Part shown: one piece after another, positions 47,401 through 55,388 of the stretch
How the letters are laid out: each line of letters starts with the position of its first letter
Numbering within the stretch: position 1 is the stretch's first letter
From: JBBRYB01 sp038238115
GTDB taxonomy: Bacteria; Actinomycetota; Actinomycetes; Propionibacteriales; Nocardioidaceae
Assembly (NCBI GenBank): GCA_038238115.1
Contig: JBBRYB010000003.1
Location: 127,217-191,216 of the forward strand
DNA length: 64,000 nucleotides
Direction: 5' to 3'
Translations under genes and position numbers: made by a program
The notes under the pieces: generated by a model
What the model saw: the letters and a program-made list of their open reading frames with translations, nothing else
Databases searched by the model: none
Told to the model about the DNA's origin: nothing

Positions 47401-49287
47401 GACATGAGCGGCGACGTCTTCGGCAACGGCATGCTGCTGAGCGAGCACATCCAGCTCGTGGCGGCCTTCGACCACCGCGACATCTTCGTCGACCCCGACC
47501 CGGACGCTTCGACGTCTATCGCCGAGCGACGCCGTCTCTTCGACCTGCCCCGGTCGAGCTGGGACGACTACGACCGTTCGCTCATCTCTGAGGGCGGGGG
47601 TGTCTTCTCCCGCCACCTCAAGTCGGTGCCGGTCTCATCGGCCATGGCCAAGGCCCTCGGTGTCGACGACTCGGTCCCCGCCATGTCGCCGCCCGAGCTG
47701 ATGAAGGCCATCCTGCTCGCCCCGGTCGACCTGCTCTGGAACGGTGGCATCGGCACCTACGTCAAGGCAGCGGCTGAGACCCATGCCGACGCCGGGGACA
47801 AGACGAACGACGCGATCCGGGTCGACGGGGCACAGTTGCGCTGCCTGGTCGTCGGAGAGGGCGGCAACCTCGGCCTCACCCAGCGCGGCCGGATCGAGTA
47901 TGCGCAAAACGGTGGGCGGATCAACACCGACTTCATCGACAACTCAGCAGGTGTCGACACGTCCGACCACGAGGTCAACATCAAGATCCTGCTCGACCGG
48001 GTGATGGCGTCCGGTGACATGACGGAGAAACAGCGCAACACACTGCTCGCCTCGATGACCGAAGAGGTGGGCAGTCTCGTGCTGCGAGACAACTACGGGC
48101 AGAACCTGGCGCTGGCGAACTCCGAAGCGGTCGCCGTGCCACTGAGCCACGTGCACGCCTCCTGGATCCGCCGGCTCGAGCGCCGAGGCCTCCTCGACCG
48201 AGCGATCGAGTTCCTCCCGACCAGCAAGGAGTTCGACGCCAGACGCGCTGCCGGCAAGGGGCTGACTGGACCGGAGCTGTCGGTGCTGCTGGCCTACACG
48301 AAGATCGTGCTTGCCGCAGAGCTGGTCGAGGGTGACCTCGCCGACGACCCGTTCTTGCGAGGTGACCTGTTCAGCTACTTCCCGAGCACCATGCGCCATG
48401 ACTACCGCGAACAGATGAACGCCCATCCCTTGCGCCGGGAGATCATCGTCACCCAGGTGGTCAACAGTCTTGTCAACTTCGCCGGCATCACGTTCTTCCA
48501 CCGGCTGAGCCAGGAGACGAGCGCGAGCGCCGAGGAGCTGGCCCGGGCTCACCTGGTCTGCCGGGAGGTCTATGACGCCGACCAGCTGATCGATCGCGTC
48601 AACGGCCTCGACAGTGTGGTGCCGGCCGACGTACAGACCGACATGCGGCTCTCGGTGCGCACACTGATAGAACGCGCCACCCGATGGATGGTCAACAACA
48701 GGCGTTCGCCGCTGGACTCCGAGGCGACCATCGAGCACTTCGGCGGCGACATCATCGAAGTCGTGCGGGCGCTGCCCGACATCTTGACGGGGGTCCAAGA
48801 GGCGGCGTTCTCGGCTCGCCGCGACCATCTCGTCGGTCGGGGAGTCCCCGATGACGTCGCCACGGAGGTGGCCGTGCTGCCGTTCGCCTACGCGACGCTC
48901 GAGGTGGTGGAGGTCGCGAGGCGCAACGGGGTCGACACGATCGAGGCAGCCCGCATGCACGCGACCTTGTCGGAGCGGCTCGGGTTGAGCCGGTTCGCGG
49001 CGAAGATCGCGGCGCTGCCCCGCGACGACCGCTGGCAGACGATGGCGCGAGCCTCGCTGCGTGACGACTTCTACGCCGTCCATGCCGCTCTGACCGCACA
49101 AGTGCTGACGACGACGGATGGCGAGCTCTCGGCGGAAGAGCGCGTCGCGGCCTGGGAGGCCGGCGACGAGGTGGTGGTCAGTCGGGCGACCTCGACCCTC
49201 GAGGAGATCCTGTCCGACGAGGAAGCAGACCTGGCCAGGCTCTCGGTCGGCCTTCGGGTCATCCGCACGATGCTCTCCACTCTCTAG
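44419..49287 (+). CDS. gdh: Large NAD-specific glutamate dehydrogenase
   Basis: About 1622 aa, the L_180-type NAD-dependent glutamate dehydrogenase. The catalytic domain lies in the middle third: GAVARGGLRWSDRREDFRTEVLGLVKAQMVKNAVIVPVGAKGGF carries the Lys residues of the active site, and VGIGDMSGDVFGNGML and GEGGNLGLTQRGRIEY belong to the NAD domain. The long N-terminal part is thought to be regulatory. ATG 44419 is one option; GTG 44395 in frame would add 8 residues. TAGGGT at 44334-44339 may be the -10 of a short leader. The enzyme mainly oxidises glutamate. Confidence 0.95.
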   Translation: MHTTLDDAKQQLLDQATQLAEGRKGRAADPATTRKLLQLYYRHSAPEDLVERSPVDIYGAAMSQYRLASRRPQGTAALHVFTPSVEDNEWAAAGHSVVEIVTDDMPFLVDSVTMALTSEDRPIHLVIHPQLLVRRDVTGKLLAVCDADDKEASAAPDVLRESWMHVEIDRQSDPAELERIEQSLTQVLRDVREVVEDWQKMSAQARAIVADLDEHPPPLSKSEIKEGQALLHWLAHDHFTFLGYREYQLQTVDGAEVLRAVAGTGLGILRSDQDMSSSSFGRLPPAVAARAREKQLLIITKANSRSTVHRPVYLDYVGVKTFDSSGEVLGERRFLGLFSSAAYTESLMRIPVLRDKAAQLLRGSGFSPMSHSGKALLDILETYPRDELFQTSVAELLPVAEAVLHLRERRQLRFFVRRDTYGRYLSCLVYLPRDRYTTQVRERMQKILKQTMGAATLDYTARVSESVLARLHFVVRAAPGETLNDFDEAALEQRLADATRSWSDDFAVAVTDLLGEEAGARLSRTYGEAFPEAYKEDFSARVAAADVRRMEDMGDAPIALSLYVPVDAPEGESRFKVFRRDTPLSLSDVLPVLSSMGVEVVDERPYEIERSTGRAWIYDFGLRRSTSMPEGARDLFQDGFSAVWSGLAESDGFSALVLKAGLPWRHVSILRAYAKYFRQGGSPFSQEYIEASLLANVPITRLLVQLFEARFDPDRGGDLDPHSDTRTVTSEALEEQISKGLDGVESLDQDRILRSYLTAVKATLRTNFYQTDSDGRPKGYLSIKLEPKLVPDLPEPRPRFEVFVYSPRVEGVHLRFGAVARGGLRWSDRREDFRTEVLGLVKAQMVKNAVIVPVGAKGGFYCKQLPDPAADRDAWLAEGVECYKTLIRGLLDITDNLVHAETVPPPLVVRHDCDDSYLVVAADKGTATFSDIANGVAKDYGFWLGDAFASGGSVGYDHKAMGITARGAWESVRRHFRERGIDSQSEDFTCVGIGDMSGDVFGNGMLLSEHIQLVAAFDHRDIFVDPDPDASTSIAERRRLFDLPRSSWDDYDRSLISEGGGVFSRHLKSVPVSSAMAKALGVDDSVPAMSPPELMKAILLAPVDLLWNGGIGTYVKAAAETHADAGDKTNDAIRVDGAQLRCLVVGEGGNLGLTQRGRIEYAQNGGRINTDFIDNSAGVDTSDHEVNIKILLDRVMASGDMTEKQRNTLLASMTEEVGSLVLRDNYGQNLALANSEAVAVPLSHVHASWIRRLERRGLLDRAIEFLPTSKEFDARRAAGKGLTGPELSVLLAYTKIVLAAELVEGDLADDPFLRGDLFSYFPSTMRHDYREQMNAHPLRREIIVTQVVNSLVNFAGITFFHRLSQETSASAEELARAHLVCREVYDADQLIDRVNGLDSVVPADVQTDMRLSVRTLIERATRWMVNNRRSPLDSEATIEHFGGDIIEVVRALPDILTGVQEAAFSARRDHLVGRGVPDDVATEVAVLPFAYATLEVVEVARRNGVDTIEAARMHATLSERLGLSRFAAKIAALPRDDRWQTMARASLRDDFYAVHAALTAQVLTTTDGELSAEERVAAWEAGDEVVVSRATSTLEEILSDEEADLARLSVGLRVIRTMLSTL

Positions 49288-49314
49288 CTCTGCGCCTGGT
49301 TAGGCTTGCGCACC

Positions 49315-50220
49315 ATGTCGGACCACATCATCGAGGCCCACGACCTGCGCAAGTCGTACGACGACCTGCACGCGGTCGACGGTGTGACCTTCGAAGTCGA
49401 GGCGGGGGAGCTCTTCGGGATTCTGGGACCCAACGGGGCAGGCAAGACCACAACGCTGGAGATCATCGAAGGGCTTCGTTCGGCGGACAGTGGATCGGTG
49501 TCGCTGCTCGGGATGTCGCCCTGGCCGCGCAACAGCAAGCTGCTGCCTCGGATCGGCGTTCAGCTGCAGGCGTCGGCATTTTTTGAACGATTGACGGCGC
49601 GCGAGCAGATCCGCACGTTCGCGTCCCTGTACGGCGTACCGGCCGCCTCCGCGGACCAGTGGATGAGCCGGGTTGGTCTGGACGACAAGGCCGACACCCG
49701 CACCGAGAAGCTCTCCGGCGGTCAGAAGCAGCGCCTGTCCATCGCGTGCGCGCTGGTGCACGAGCCGGAGGTCGTCTTCCTCGACGAGCCGACGGCCGCG
49801 CTCGACCCCCAAGCCAGGCGCAACTTGTGGGACCTACTGACCTCCATCAAGTCCAACGGTCGCACCGTGGTCCTCACGACGCACTACATGGACGAGGCGG
49901 AGGCCCTCTGCGATCGGGTGGCGATCATGGACAAGGGCAACATCTTGCAGCTGGACTCACCGGCTGCCCTGATCCGCGACCTCGAGGCGGGGGTAAGGAT
50001 CAGTGTGGAGCCGAGCGCGCTCAGCCTGGCGGACGCACAGGGACTGGCCGGCGTGGAGCACGCCGAGGAGGACTCGTCGTCGATCAGCATGGCGACCCAC
50101 AGTCCGTCCCTGGTCTTGTCCTCGCTCGCCGAACGCCAGGCGCTCCAGGGGCTGCAGGTCAAGAGCGCCACTCTCGAGGACGTGTTCCTCACCCTGACCG
50201 GCCGTGAGTACCGGGCATGA
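49315..50220 (+). CDS. ABC-2 type exporter ATP-binding protein
   Basis: A 301-aa ATPase. Walker A is GPNGAGKTT, the signature is LSGGQKQRLSIACAL, and Walker B is VVFLDEPTAALDPQ; TTHYMDEAEALCDR is the H-loop region of the drug-exporter (DrrA/CcmA) group. The C-terminal ~70 residues form the family accessory domain. TAGGCT (49301-49306) lies 8 nt before ATG 49315. The next gene overlaps by ATGA and encodes the permease. The exported compound is unknown. Confidence 0.92.
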   Translation: MSDHIIEAHDLRKSYDDLHAVDGVTFEVEAGELFGILGPNGAGKTTTLEIIEGLRSADSGSVSLLGMSPWPRNSKLLPRIGVQLQASAFFERLTAREQIRTFASLYGVPAASADQWMSRVGLDDKADTRTEKLSGGQKQRLSIACALVHEPEVVFLDEPTAALDPQARRNLWDLLTSIKSNGRTVVLTTHYMDEAEALCDRVAIMDKGNILQLDSPAALIRDLEAGVRISVEPSALSLADAQGLAGVEHAEEDSSSISMATHSPSLVLSSLAERQALQGLQVKSATLEDVFLTLTGREYRA

Positions 50221-51293
50221 CGGCAGCAGGCACGACCGGCTTGAGAACCTTGGCCACGGCAATTCTCAAGGGCTATCTGCGCGACCGGCAGGCCGTCTTC
50301 TTCTCGGTCTTCTTCCCGCTGATGTTCCTGGTCCTGTTCGGCGGGGTGTTCTCCGACCAAGGGGTCAGCAAGATCGACGTGATCGAGGTTGGCCAGGTGG
50401 GGCTCATCGACAACCTGCCCGACCGGGCCAAGAGCGCCTTCGACGACGCGTTCGCCGTCGACAAGAGTGACGACCTCGACGCGGCGCTGACGAAGGTGCG
50501 CGACGGTGACGTGTCGCTCGCCATCCAGCAGCAGCGCGACACCGTCCTCGTACACTACAGCGATGCCGACCAGGTGCAAGCGGCGGTGGCCCAGGGGACG
50601 TTGCAGTCGTTCGTCCAGTCGGCCAACGTGGCCGCCACCGGCCAGCCACCGACGTACAAATACCAATCCGAGCGCGTCGAGGACAAGTCACTCAAGACGA
50701 TCCAGTTCGTGACGCCGGGGCTGCTGGGCTGGGCGATCGCGACCAGCGCGACGTTCGGCGCGGCAGCGACTCTTGTGGGTTGGCGCAGCACGAAGCTGCT
50801 GCGGCGGCTGCGACTCGCGCCGGTCTCGACCCGCTCCGTGGTGACGGCCCGCATCGGCGTGACAGTGGTCATCGCACTCGCGCAGATGGTGATCTTCGTC
50901 GGTCTGGCGGCCGCCGCCTTCGGACTGCGCCTGTCGGGCTGGTGGTGGGTGGCGGTTCCGCTGCTCATCTGTGGCACGTTGTCGTTCATGTCGCTCGGCC
51001 TGCTGGCGGGCGCGATCTCCAAGACCGTGGAGGGCGCCACATCGCTGGCCAACATCTTCGTGCTGCCGATGGCCTTCCTGTCCGGCTCGTTCTTTCCTCT
51101 CGACAACGCCCCCAAGTGGCTCGATGTTGTCTCCCACCTGCTGCCGCTGCGCTACCTCAACGACGGCATGCTCGACGTCATGGTGCGGGGCCAGCCGCCG
51201 AGTGCCGCCGTGGTGCCCATGCTGGTGCTCATCGGTTTCGCCGTCGTGGTCCTGCTCGTCGCGAGCCGCTTCTTCTCCTGGGAGACCGACTGA
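50217..51293 (+). CDS. ABC-2 type exporter permease
   Basis: A 358-aa permease. A first membrane segment (about 26-45) is followed by a ~130-residue extracytoplasmic part, then five membrane segments between ~165 and 350. The pattern VFFSVFFPLMFLVLFGGVFSDQG, LRRLRLAPVSTRSVVTAR and MAFLSGSFFPLDNAPKWLDVVSHLLPLRYLNDGM matches ABC-2 permeases. It pairs with the preceding ATPase by an ATGA overlap. Function in lipid or drug export is inferred from family only. Confidence 0.9.
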   Translation: MTAAGTTGLRTLATAILKGYLRDRQAVFFSVFFPLMFLVLFGGVFSDQGVSKIDVIEVGQVGLIDNLPDRAKSAFDDAFAVDKSDDLDAALTKVRDGDVSLAIQQQRDTVLVHYSDADQVQAAVAQGTLQSFVQSANVAATGQPPTYKYQSERVEDKSLKTIQFVTPGLLGWAIATSATFGAAATLVGWRSTKLLRRLRLAPVSTRSVVTARIGVTVVIALAQMVIFVGLAAAAFGLRLSGWWWVAVPLLICGTLSFMSLGLLAGAISKTVEGATSLANIFVLPMAFLSGSFFPLDNAPKWLDVVSHLLPLRYLNDGMLDVMVRGQPPSAAVVPMLVLIGFAVVVLLVASRFFSWETD

Positions 51294-51299
51294 GCGGCA

Positions 51300-51352
51300 G
51301 ACGACGGCCAACGCCTCGGCGTGGCGCGGGCCGTTGCTGCCGTCTCGGCCGG
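51300..51352. repeat. Dispersed hairpin repeat A, degenerate copy 3
   Basis: 51328-51351 matches 44227-44250 at 21 of 24 positions. The flanking sequence can pair (GGCAGACGACGGCC with GGCCGTTGCTGCC, imperfect). It begins a few bases after the permease stop codon, like the other copies. Confidence 0.5.
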
Positions 51353-51494
51353 GGTGGCGGCGACTGGCCATGCACCGCGCTGGGCGCCCATCCGCTGGAG
51401 GCGCCGCCCCGCTGAGGCGAGTGTCCGCCGGATACGTTGGCACCTACCCCCTTGGCACTACAGCAGCGAGCAACCACGACCGGAGGACCCTACG

Positions 51495-51722
51495 ATGAGT
51501 GATCCGCAAAGCGAGCCGATCGGCCGACTCGTCGGCACCGACGATGTCGACGACGCCATCACCCACGACGACGAGGTGGCAGCAGCCTCCCCGACACGCG
51601 ACCCCGGGGAGCGCCCTGGGCCACTCGATCCCGGCGAGGAGGAGCGAGACCTGCCCCGAGGTACGGAGTCCTACGAGCGGCCCGGAGACGACAGCAACTA
51701 CGAGCAGGGCTCCACCACCTGA
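51495..51722 (+). CDS. Small acidic hypothetical protein
   Basis: A 75-aa acidic protein, MSDPQSEPIGRLVGTDDVDDAITHDDEVAAASP..., with no hydrophobic segment and a polar, probably disordered tail (GDDSNYEQGSTT). GGAGGA (51482-51487) precedes the ATG. I do not recognise a family. The good ribosome-binding site argues for a real gene. A second acidic ORF follows. Confidence 0.55.
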   Translation: MSDPQSEPIGRLVGTDDVDDAITHDDEVAAASPTRDPGERPGPLDPGEEERDLPRGTESYERPGDDSNYEQGSTT

Positions 51723-51770
51723 CAGCTTGGCCCGGCACATGGAATGCCGCGCCGCGGGTACAACCGGCGC

Positions 51771-51950
51771 ATGACAGAGACGCCACAGAGCGAACCCCCG
51801 CCGGTGGGCGACAGCGAGACGCCGCCCGCGGCCGAGGTGCACGACGCCGACGTCGAGGAACGCCTCGACGAGGATCCCGACAGGGTTCCCAATGCACCGA
51901 ACCGGGACCCCAGCACGCCACCCGGGCCCGGTCCAGCTCCCAGCGGCTGA
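51771..51950 (+). CDS. Small acidic/proline-rich hypothetical protein
   Basis: A 59-aa protein, MTETPQSEPPPVGDSETPPAAEVHDADVEERL..., Pro/Asp/Glu-rich and likely disordered. TACAAC (51759-51764) lies 6 nt before the ATG, the leaderless pattern. ATG 51744 in frame is possible. It ends ~50 bp before prfB. No family recognised. Confidence 0.4.
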   Translation: MTETPQSEPPPVGDSETPPAAEVHDADVEERLDEDPDRVPNAPNRDPSTPPGPGPAPSG

Positions 51951-51999
51951 GGCGGAAAGGCTCGGCCGCCGGGAAGGCCGAGGCGCGTACTGTTGCGTC

Positions 52000-53109
52000 G
52001 TGGCTGACGAAGACTTCGCCGAGCGCATCAGGCAGCTCGACGCGACACTGACGAGCATCGAGCAGGTGCTCGACCTCGACGCGATGAGGGCGGAGATCAA
52101 GGACCTCGGCGAGCAGGTCTCCGCTCCCAACCTCTGGGACGACCAGGCCAACGCGCAACGGGTCACCGGACGGCTGTCTGTGCTGCAGGCTGAGCTTGAG
52201 CGGGTGAGCAGTCTGCGTAGCCGTCTCGAGGACGTCGAGCTGCTGGTGGAGATGGGCCACGAGGAGGGCGACCAGGCATCCCTCGCCGAGTCCAGGACCG
52301 AGATCGAGCGGCTGACGAAGAGCATCGAGGCGCTGGAGGTGCGCACGCTGCTGTCGGGGGAGTATGACGAACGCGACGCGCTCATGACGATCCGCTCCGG
52401 CGCTGGCGGGATCGACGCCGCCGACTGGGCCGAGATGCTGATGCGGATGTATCTTCGCTGGGCCGAGCGCCACAGGTACCCCACCGAGATCTACGACACG
52501 TCCTACGCCGAGGAGGCGGGGATCAAGTCCGCCACGTTTGCGGTCAAGGCGCCGTATGCCTATGGCACGTTGAGTGTCGAGCAGGGCACGCACCGCCTGG
52601 TGCGCATCTCCCCGTTCGACAACCAGGGGCGCCGTCAGACGTCGTTCGCCGCCGTCGAGGTCGTGCCGGTGATCGAGCAGACCGACGAGATCGACATCCC
52701 CGAAGAAGACCTGCGGGTGGACGTCTTTCGGTCCTCCGGGCCTGGCGGTCAGAGCGTCAACACGACAGACTCCGCAGTCCGCCTCACCCACAGCCCGACC
52801 GGTCTGGTCGTGGCGGTGCAGAACGAGAAGAGCCAGCTGCAGAACAAGAACACCGCGATGGTGATCTTGAAGGCGAAGCTGCTCGCTCTGAAGCGTGTCG
52901 AGGAGAAGGCCACCCTGGACGCAATGCGGGGCGACGTGGCGGCGTCCTGGGGCGACCAGATGCGCAGTTATGTGCTCAACCCCTACCAGATGGTCAAGGA
53001 CTTGCGCACCGACCACGAGGCCGGTAACCCGTCAAGCGTCCTCGACGGCGACATCGACGACTTCATCGCGGCCGGGATCCGCTGGCGCCGCTCCGCCGTC
53101 CCCGACTGA
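52000..53109 (+). CDS. prfB: Peptide chain release factor 2
   Basis: A 369-aa class-I release factor that reads UAA/UGA. The SPF tripeptide, which recognises the stop codon, is Ser204-Pro205-Phe206 (RISPFD). The GGQ motif that triggers hydrolysis is at 249-251 (SGPGGQSVN). No in-frame TGA near codon 25 exists, so there is no programmed frameshift. TACTGT (51988-51993) lies 6 nt before GTG 52000, a leaderless start. Confidence 0.97.
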   Translation: MADEDFAERIRQLDATLTSIEQVLDLDAMRAEIKDLGEQVSAPNLWDDQANAQRVTGRLSVLQAELERVSSLRSRLEDVELLVEMGHEEGDQASLAESRTEIERLTKSIEALEVRTLLSGEYDERDALMTIRSGAGGIDAADWAEMLMRMYLRWAERHRYPTEIYDTSYAEEAGIKSATFAVKAPYAYGTLSVEQGTHRLVRISPFDNQGRRQTSFAAVEVVPVIEQTDEIDIPEEDLRVDVFRSSGPGGQSVNTTDSAVRLTHSPTGLVVAVQNEKSQLQNKNTAMVILKAKLLALKRVEEKATLDAMRGDVAASWGDQMRSYVLNPYQMVKDLRTDHEAGNPSSVLDGDIDDFIAAGIRWRRSAVPD

Positions 53110-53179
53110 GCGAGCCGATCACCCACAGCGGGCGGCGAGTGACGGTTTGGTCGCGCGACCCGGCGGGTACGCCGTGCAG

Positions 53180-53686
53180 ATGAAGTTACTACCGGACGCG
53201 AACCCTTCGGCCGACGAGCTGCTCAGCATCTACCTGCAGGACCACCTCACCGGTGCGACCGGTGGCGTCGAGCTGTTCAAGCGGGCGGCCAACTCGCAGC
53301 AGAACCCCGAACGTCGCGCTGCCTTGACCCGGCTGACCACAGAGGCGAGCCGGGACCGCGACAGCCTGCTCCAGGTCATGCACCGCCTGGGCGTGGAGTC
53401 AGTCCCCCACCGAGTCGTCATGGGCTGGGCGGCGGAGAAGGTTGGCCGGCTCAAGCCCAACGGCACGCTGCTACGCAGGTCACCGCTTAGCGACGTGATC
53501 GAGCTCGAGGCGCTGTGCCTGGGGGTGCAGGGCAAGGCCGCAGGGTGGCGACTGCTCGAGCAGCTGGCACTGGACGACCACCGGCTCGACGCGGCCGCCC
53601 TCGACCTGCTCGTCCGACGGTCGGACGCGCAGTTCTGCGAGCTCGACGAGATGCGCCTGTCAGCAGGACAGGTGCTCAACGACTGA
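53180..53686 (+). CDS. Conserved helical hypothetical protein
   Basis: A 168-aa protein that looks all-alpha: SADELLSIYLQDHLTGATGGVELFKRAANSQQNPERRAALTRLTTEASRDRDSLLQVMHRLGV, then HRVVMGWAAEKVGRLKPNG, DVIELEALCLGVQGKAAGWRLLEQLA and ARRLDAAALD-like segments. The pattern suggests a ferritin-like four-helix bundle without clear metal ligands. Similar proteins occur across actinomycetes. The 3' end overlaps the converging tetR gene by 11 bp. TACGCC (53168-53173) lies 6 nt before the ATG. Confidence 0.7.
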   Translation: MKLLPDANPSADELLSIYLQDHLTGATGGVELFKRAANSQQNPERRAALTRLTTEASRDRDSLLQVMHRLGVESVPHRVVMGWAAEKVGRLKPNGTLLRRSPLSDVIELEALCLGVQGKAAGWRLLEQLALDDHRLDAAALDLLVRRSDAQFCELDEMRLSAGQVLND

Positions 53687-54380
53687 AGGCGTCCGCGCCG
53701 GGCAGCGACACATCGACTCGTGACGCCTCCTGCCGGCGCTCGAGCCTGGCGCGGAGCCCGTCGATCATCATGCGTAGCCCGTGCTCGAACATCTGGTCGT
53801 GTGGCGTCGCCGTCGTATGTGTCGCCCGATGCTCTGCGAACGCCGTCAGCACCATCGGGTAGGCACCCGAGCGGACCTGGACGGTCAGCTCCGGGTCGGT
53901 CGTCGTGGCCAGACCACGCTCGGCCTCGGCCTGCCACTCGAGAGCGCAGCCGGTCGTGAAGGCGCCGAGTGCCAGGATCGTCTCGATGGCCTCACCAGGG
54001 TGAAACCCCGCCTCGACGAGCGCAGTCAGATACCCGTCAATGGCGGGCAGGGCTGCAACGGTTGGCCGGTTCCCGGCGACAACGCGAGGGGCATCGCGGT
54101 GGCTGATCATGGTCTCGTACATGGCGCGGGTACGACGCTCGAGCCAGTCCCACCACGGTTGGCCGGCACTTGGCTGAAGAGGGTGCAGATCCTCGGTGCG
54201 CGCCATCAGCTCCTCGGCCATCAGGTCGAGCAGCCTGCGCTTGCTGTCGATGTGCCAGTAGAGCGTGGGGGCTGAGACTTCGAGCTCGGCGCCGATCTTG
54301 CGAAAGCTGACGCCCTCGAGGCCGTCGCGCTCGAGCAGTCTCATCGCCGTTGCGACGATGCGGGCTGTCGTGAGAGCCAT
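53676..54380 (-). CDS. TetR family repressor of the adjacent exporter
   Basis: A 234-aa repressor. The helix-turn-helix at about 24-50 (VSFRKIGAELEVSAPTLYWHIDSKRRLLDLM) is the classic TetR N-terminus, and the C-terminal part is of the TetR_C ligand-binding type (TLYWH is typical of the tetracycline-repressor class). It is divergent from a DrrA/DrrB-type ABC exporter, and two 13-bp palindromes fill the gap. A drug or metabolite exported by the pump is the likely inducer. Confidence 0.9.
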   Translation of the reverse strand: MALTTARIVATAMRLLERDGLEGVSFRKIGAELEVSAPTLYWHIDSKRRLLDLMAEELMARTEDLHPLQPSAGQPWWDWLERRTRAMYETMISHRDAPRVVAGNRPTVAALPAIDGYLTALVEAGFHPGEAIETILALGAFTTGCALEWQAEAERGLATTTDPELTVQVRSGAYPMVLTAFAEHRATHTTATPHDQMFEHGLRMMIDGLRARLERRQEASRVDVSLPGADAFSR

Positions 54381-54383
54381 GCT

Positions 54384-54412
54384 TGACAGACTAACACCGT
54401 TAGAGGCAGGCT
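54384..54412 (+). promoter_or_regulatory. Exporter promoter under TetR control
   Basis: TTGACA (54384-54389), 17-bp spacer, CAGGCT (54407-54412). Operator 1 (54391-54403) fills most of the spacer. The first exporter gene follows with GGAGG before ATG 54441. Confidence 0.6.
54391..54403. promoter_or_regulatory. TetR operator 1
   Basis: CTAACACCGTTAG: perfect inverted half-sites CTAAC/GTTAG with a 3-bp centre, located between the -35 and -10 of the exporter promoter. Confidence 0.7.
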
Positions 54413-54416
54413 CTCC

Positions 54417-54429
54417 CTAACAGTGTTAA
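54417..54429. promoter_or_regulatory. TetR operator 2
   Basis: CTAACAGTGTTAA: same half-sites with one mismatch, centre 26 bp from operator 1, just upstream of the ribosome-binding site GGAGG. Two operators 26 bp apart would let two dimers bind the same face, inferred from the spacing. Confidence 0.65.
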
Positions 54430-54440
54430 CCGGAGGTGAG

Positions 54441-55388
54441 ATGACGGCAGCGATCGAGGTCCACAGGCTGGTCAAGACGTTCGGGAAGGTCGAGGCGGTG
54501 CGCGGGATCGACTTCGCCGTGGCCGAGCGAGAGATGTTCGGCTTCCTCGGCCCCAACGGCGCGGGGAAGTCCACGACGATCAAGATCCTGTGCACGTTGG
54601 CCGACCCCACCTCCGGCTCTGCCTGCGTGGCGGGGCACGACGTCGTCCGCGCCCGAGCGAGTGTGCGGCGCAGCATCGGGCTCGTGTTCCAGGAGCCGAC
54701 TCTCGACAACTACCTGACGGCCGAGCAGAACCTCGCCTTCCACGGCGAGCTCTACGGCGTACCCCGGGCCGTCCTCAGGCACCGGATCGCCGATGTGCTG
54801 GAGATGGTCGGTCTGCAGGATCGCCGGGCTGACAAGGTGCAGACCTTCTCCGGTGGGATGAAGCGCCGCCTGGAGATCGGGCGGGGTCTCCTGCACTCGC
54901 CACGAGTGCTGTTCCTCGACGAACCCACGATCGGTCTGGATCCGCAGACCCGGGCCTCGATCTGGCAGTACGTCGCCGATCTGCGCGCCGCCGAGGACAT
55001 CACGGTGTTCATGACCACGCACTACATGGACGAGGCAGACCAGTGTGACCGGATCGCGATCATGAACGCGGGCGAGATCGCGGTCATCGACGCTCCCGAC
55101 GTCTTGAGATCGAGCATCGGCAAGGACCGAGTGCAGTTCCGCACCGACGACGACGAGCAGGCGATCATGAGTCTGCGTGAGCGGTTCGGGCTTGAGTCGG
55201 CGATGCACAACGGTCTTGTCACGGTGGGCGTGTCCGACGGTGCGCAGTTCGTGCCGAGGCTCTTCAGCGGCCTGGGCGTCGCGATCACGACCGTCACGGT
55301 GACCCGGCCGAGTCTCGACGACGTCTTCATGACCTATACCGGCCAGACGATCTCTGACGCAGAACGACCCAAGGCGGGTGCTCGATGA
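54441..55388 (+). CDS. DrrA-type drug exporter ATP-binding protein
   Basis: A 315-aa ATPase. Walker A is GPNGAGKST, signature SGGMKRRLEIGRGLL, Walker B LFLDEPTIGLDPQ, then TTHYMDEADQCDRIA. The C-terminal ~80 residues match the daunorubicin-resistance ATPase group (VTVTRPSLDDVFMTYTG). ATG 54441 lies 6 nt after GGAGG; an upstream in-frame GTG at 54423 lies within operator 2 and is less likely. Paired with the next gene by an ATGA overlap. Confidence 0.93.
   Translation: MTAAIEVHRLVKTFGKVEAVRGIDFAVAEREMFGFLGPNGAGKSTTIKILCTLADPTSGSACVAGHDVVRARASVRRSIGLVFQEPTLDNYLTAEQNLAFHGELYGVPRAVLRHRIADVLEMVGLQDRRADKVQTFSGGMKRRLEIGRGLLHSPRVLFLDEPTIGLDPQTRASIWQYVADLRAAEDITVFMTTHYMDEADQCDRIAIMNAGEIAVIDAPDVLRSSIGKDRVQFRTDDDEQAIMSLRERFGLESAMHNGLVTVGVSDGAQFVPRLFSGLGVAITTVTVTRPSLDDVFMTYTGQTISDAERPKAGAR

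Noticed and set aside
47944..49101. 385-codon minus-strand open frame within gdh
   Set aside because: Antisense shadow of the glutamate dehydrogenase.
52000..52120. Programmed frameshift in prfB
   Set aside because: The frame is open from GTG 52000 with no in-frame TGA near codon 25.
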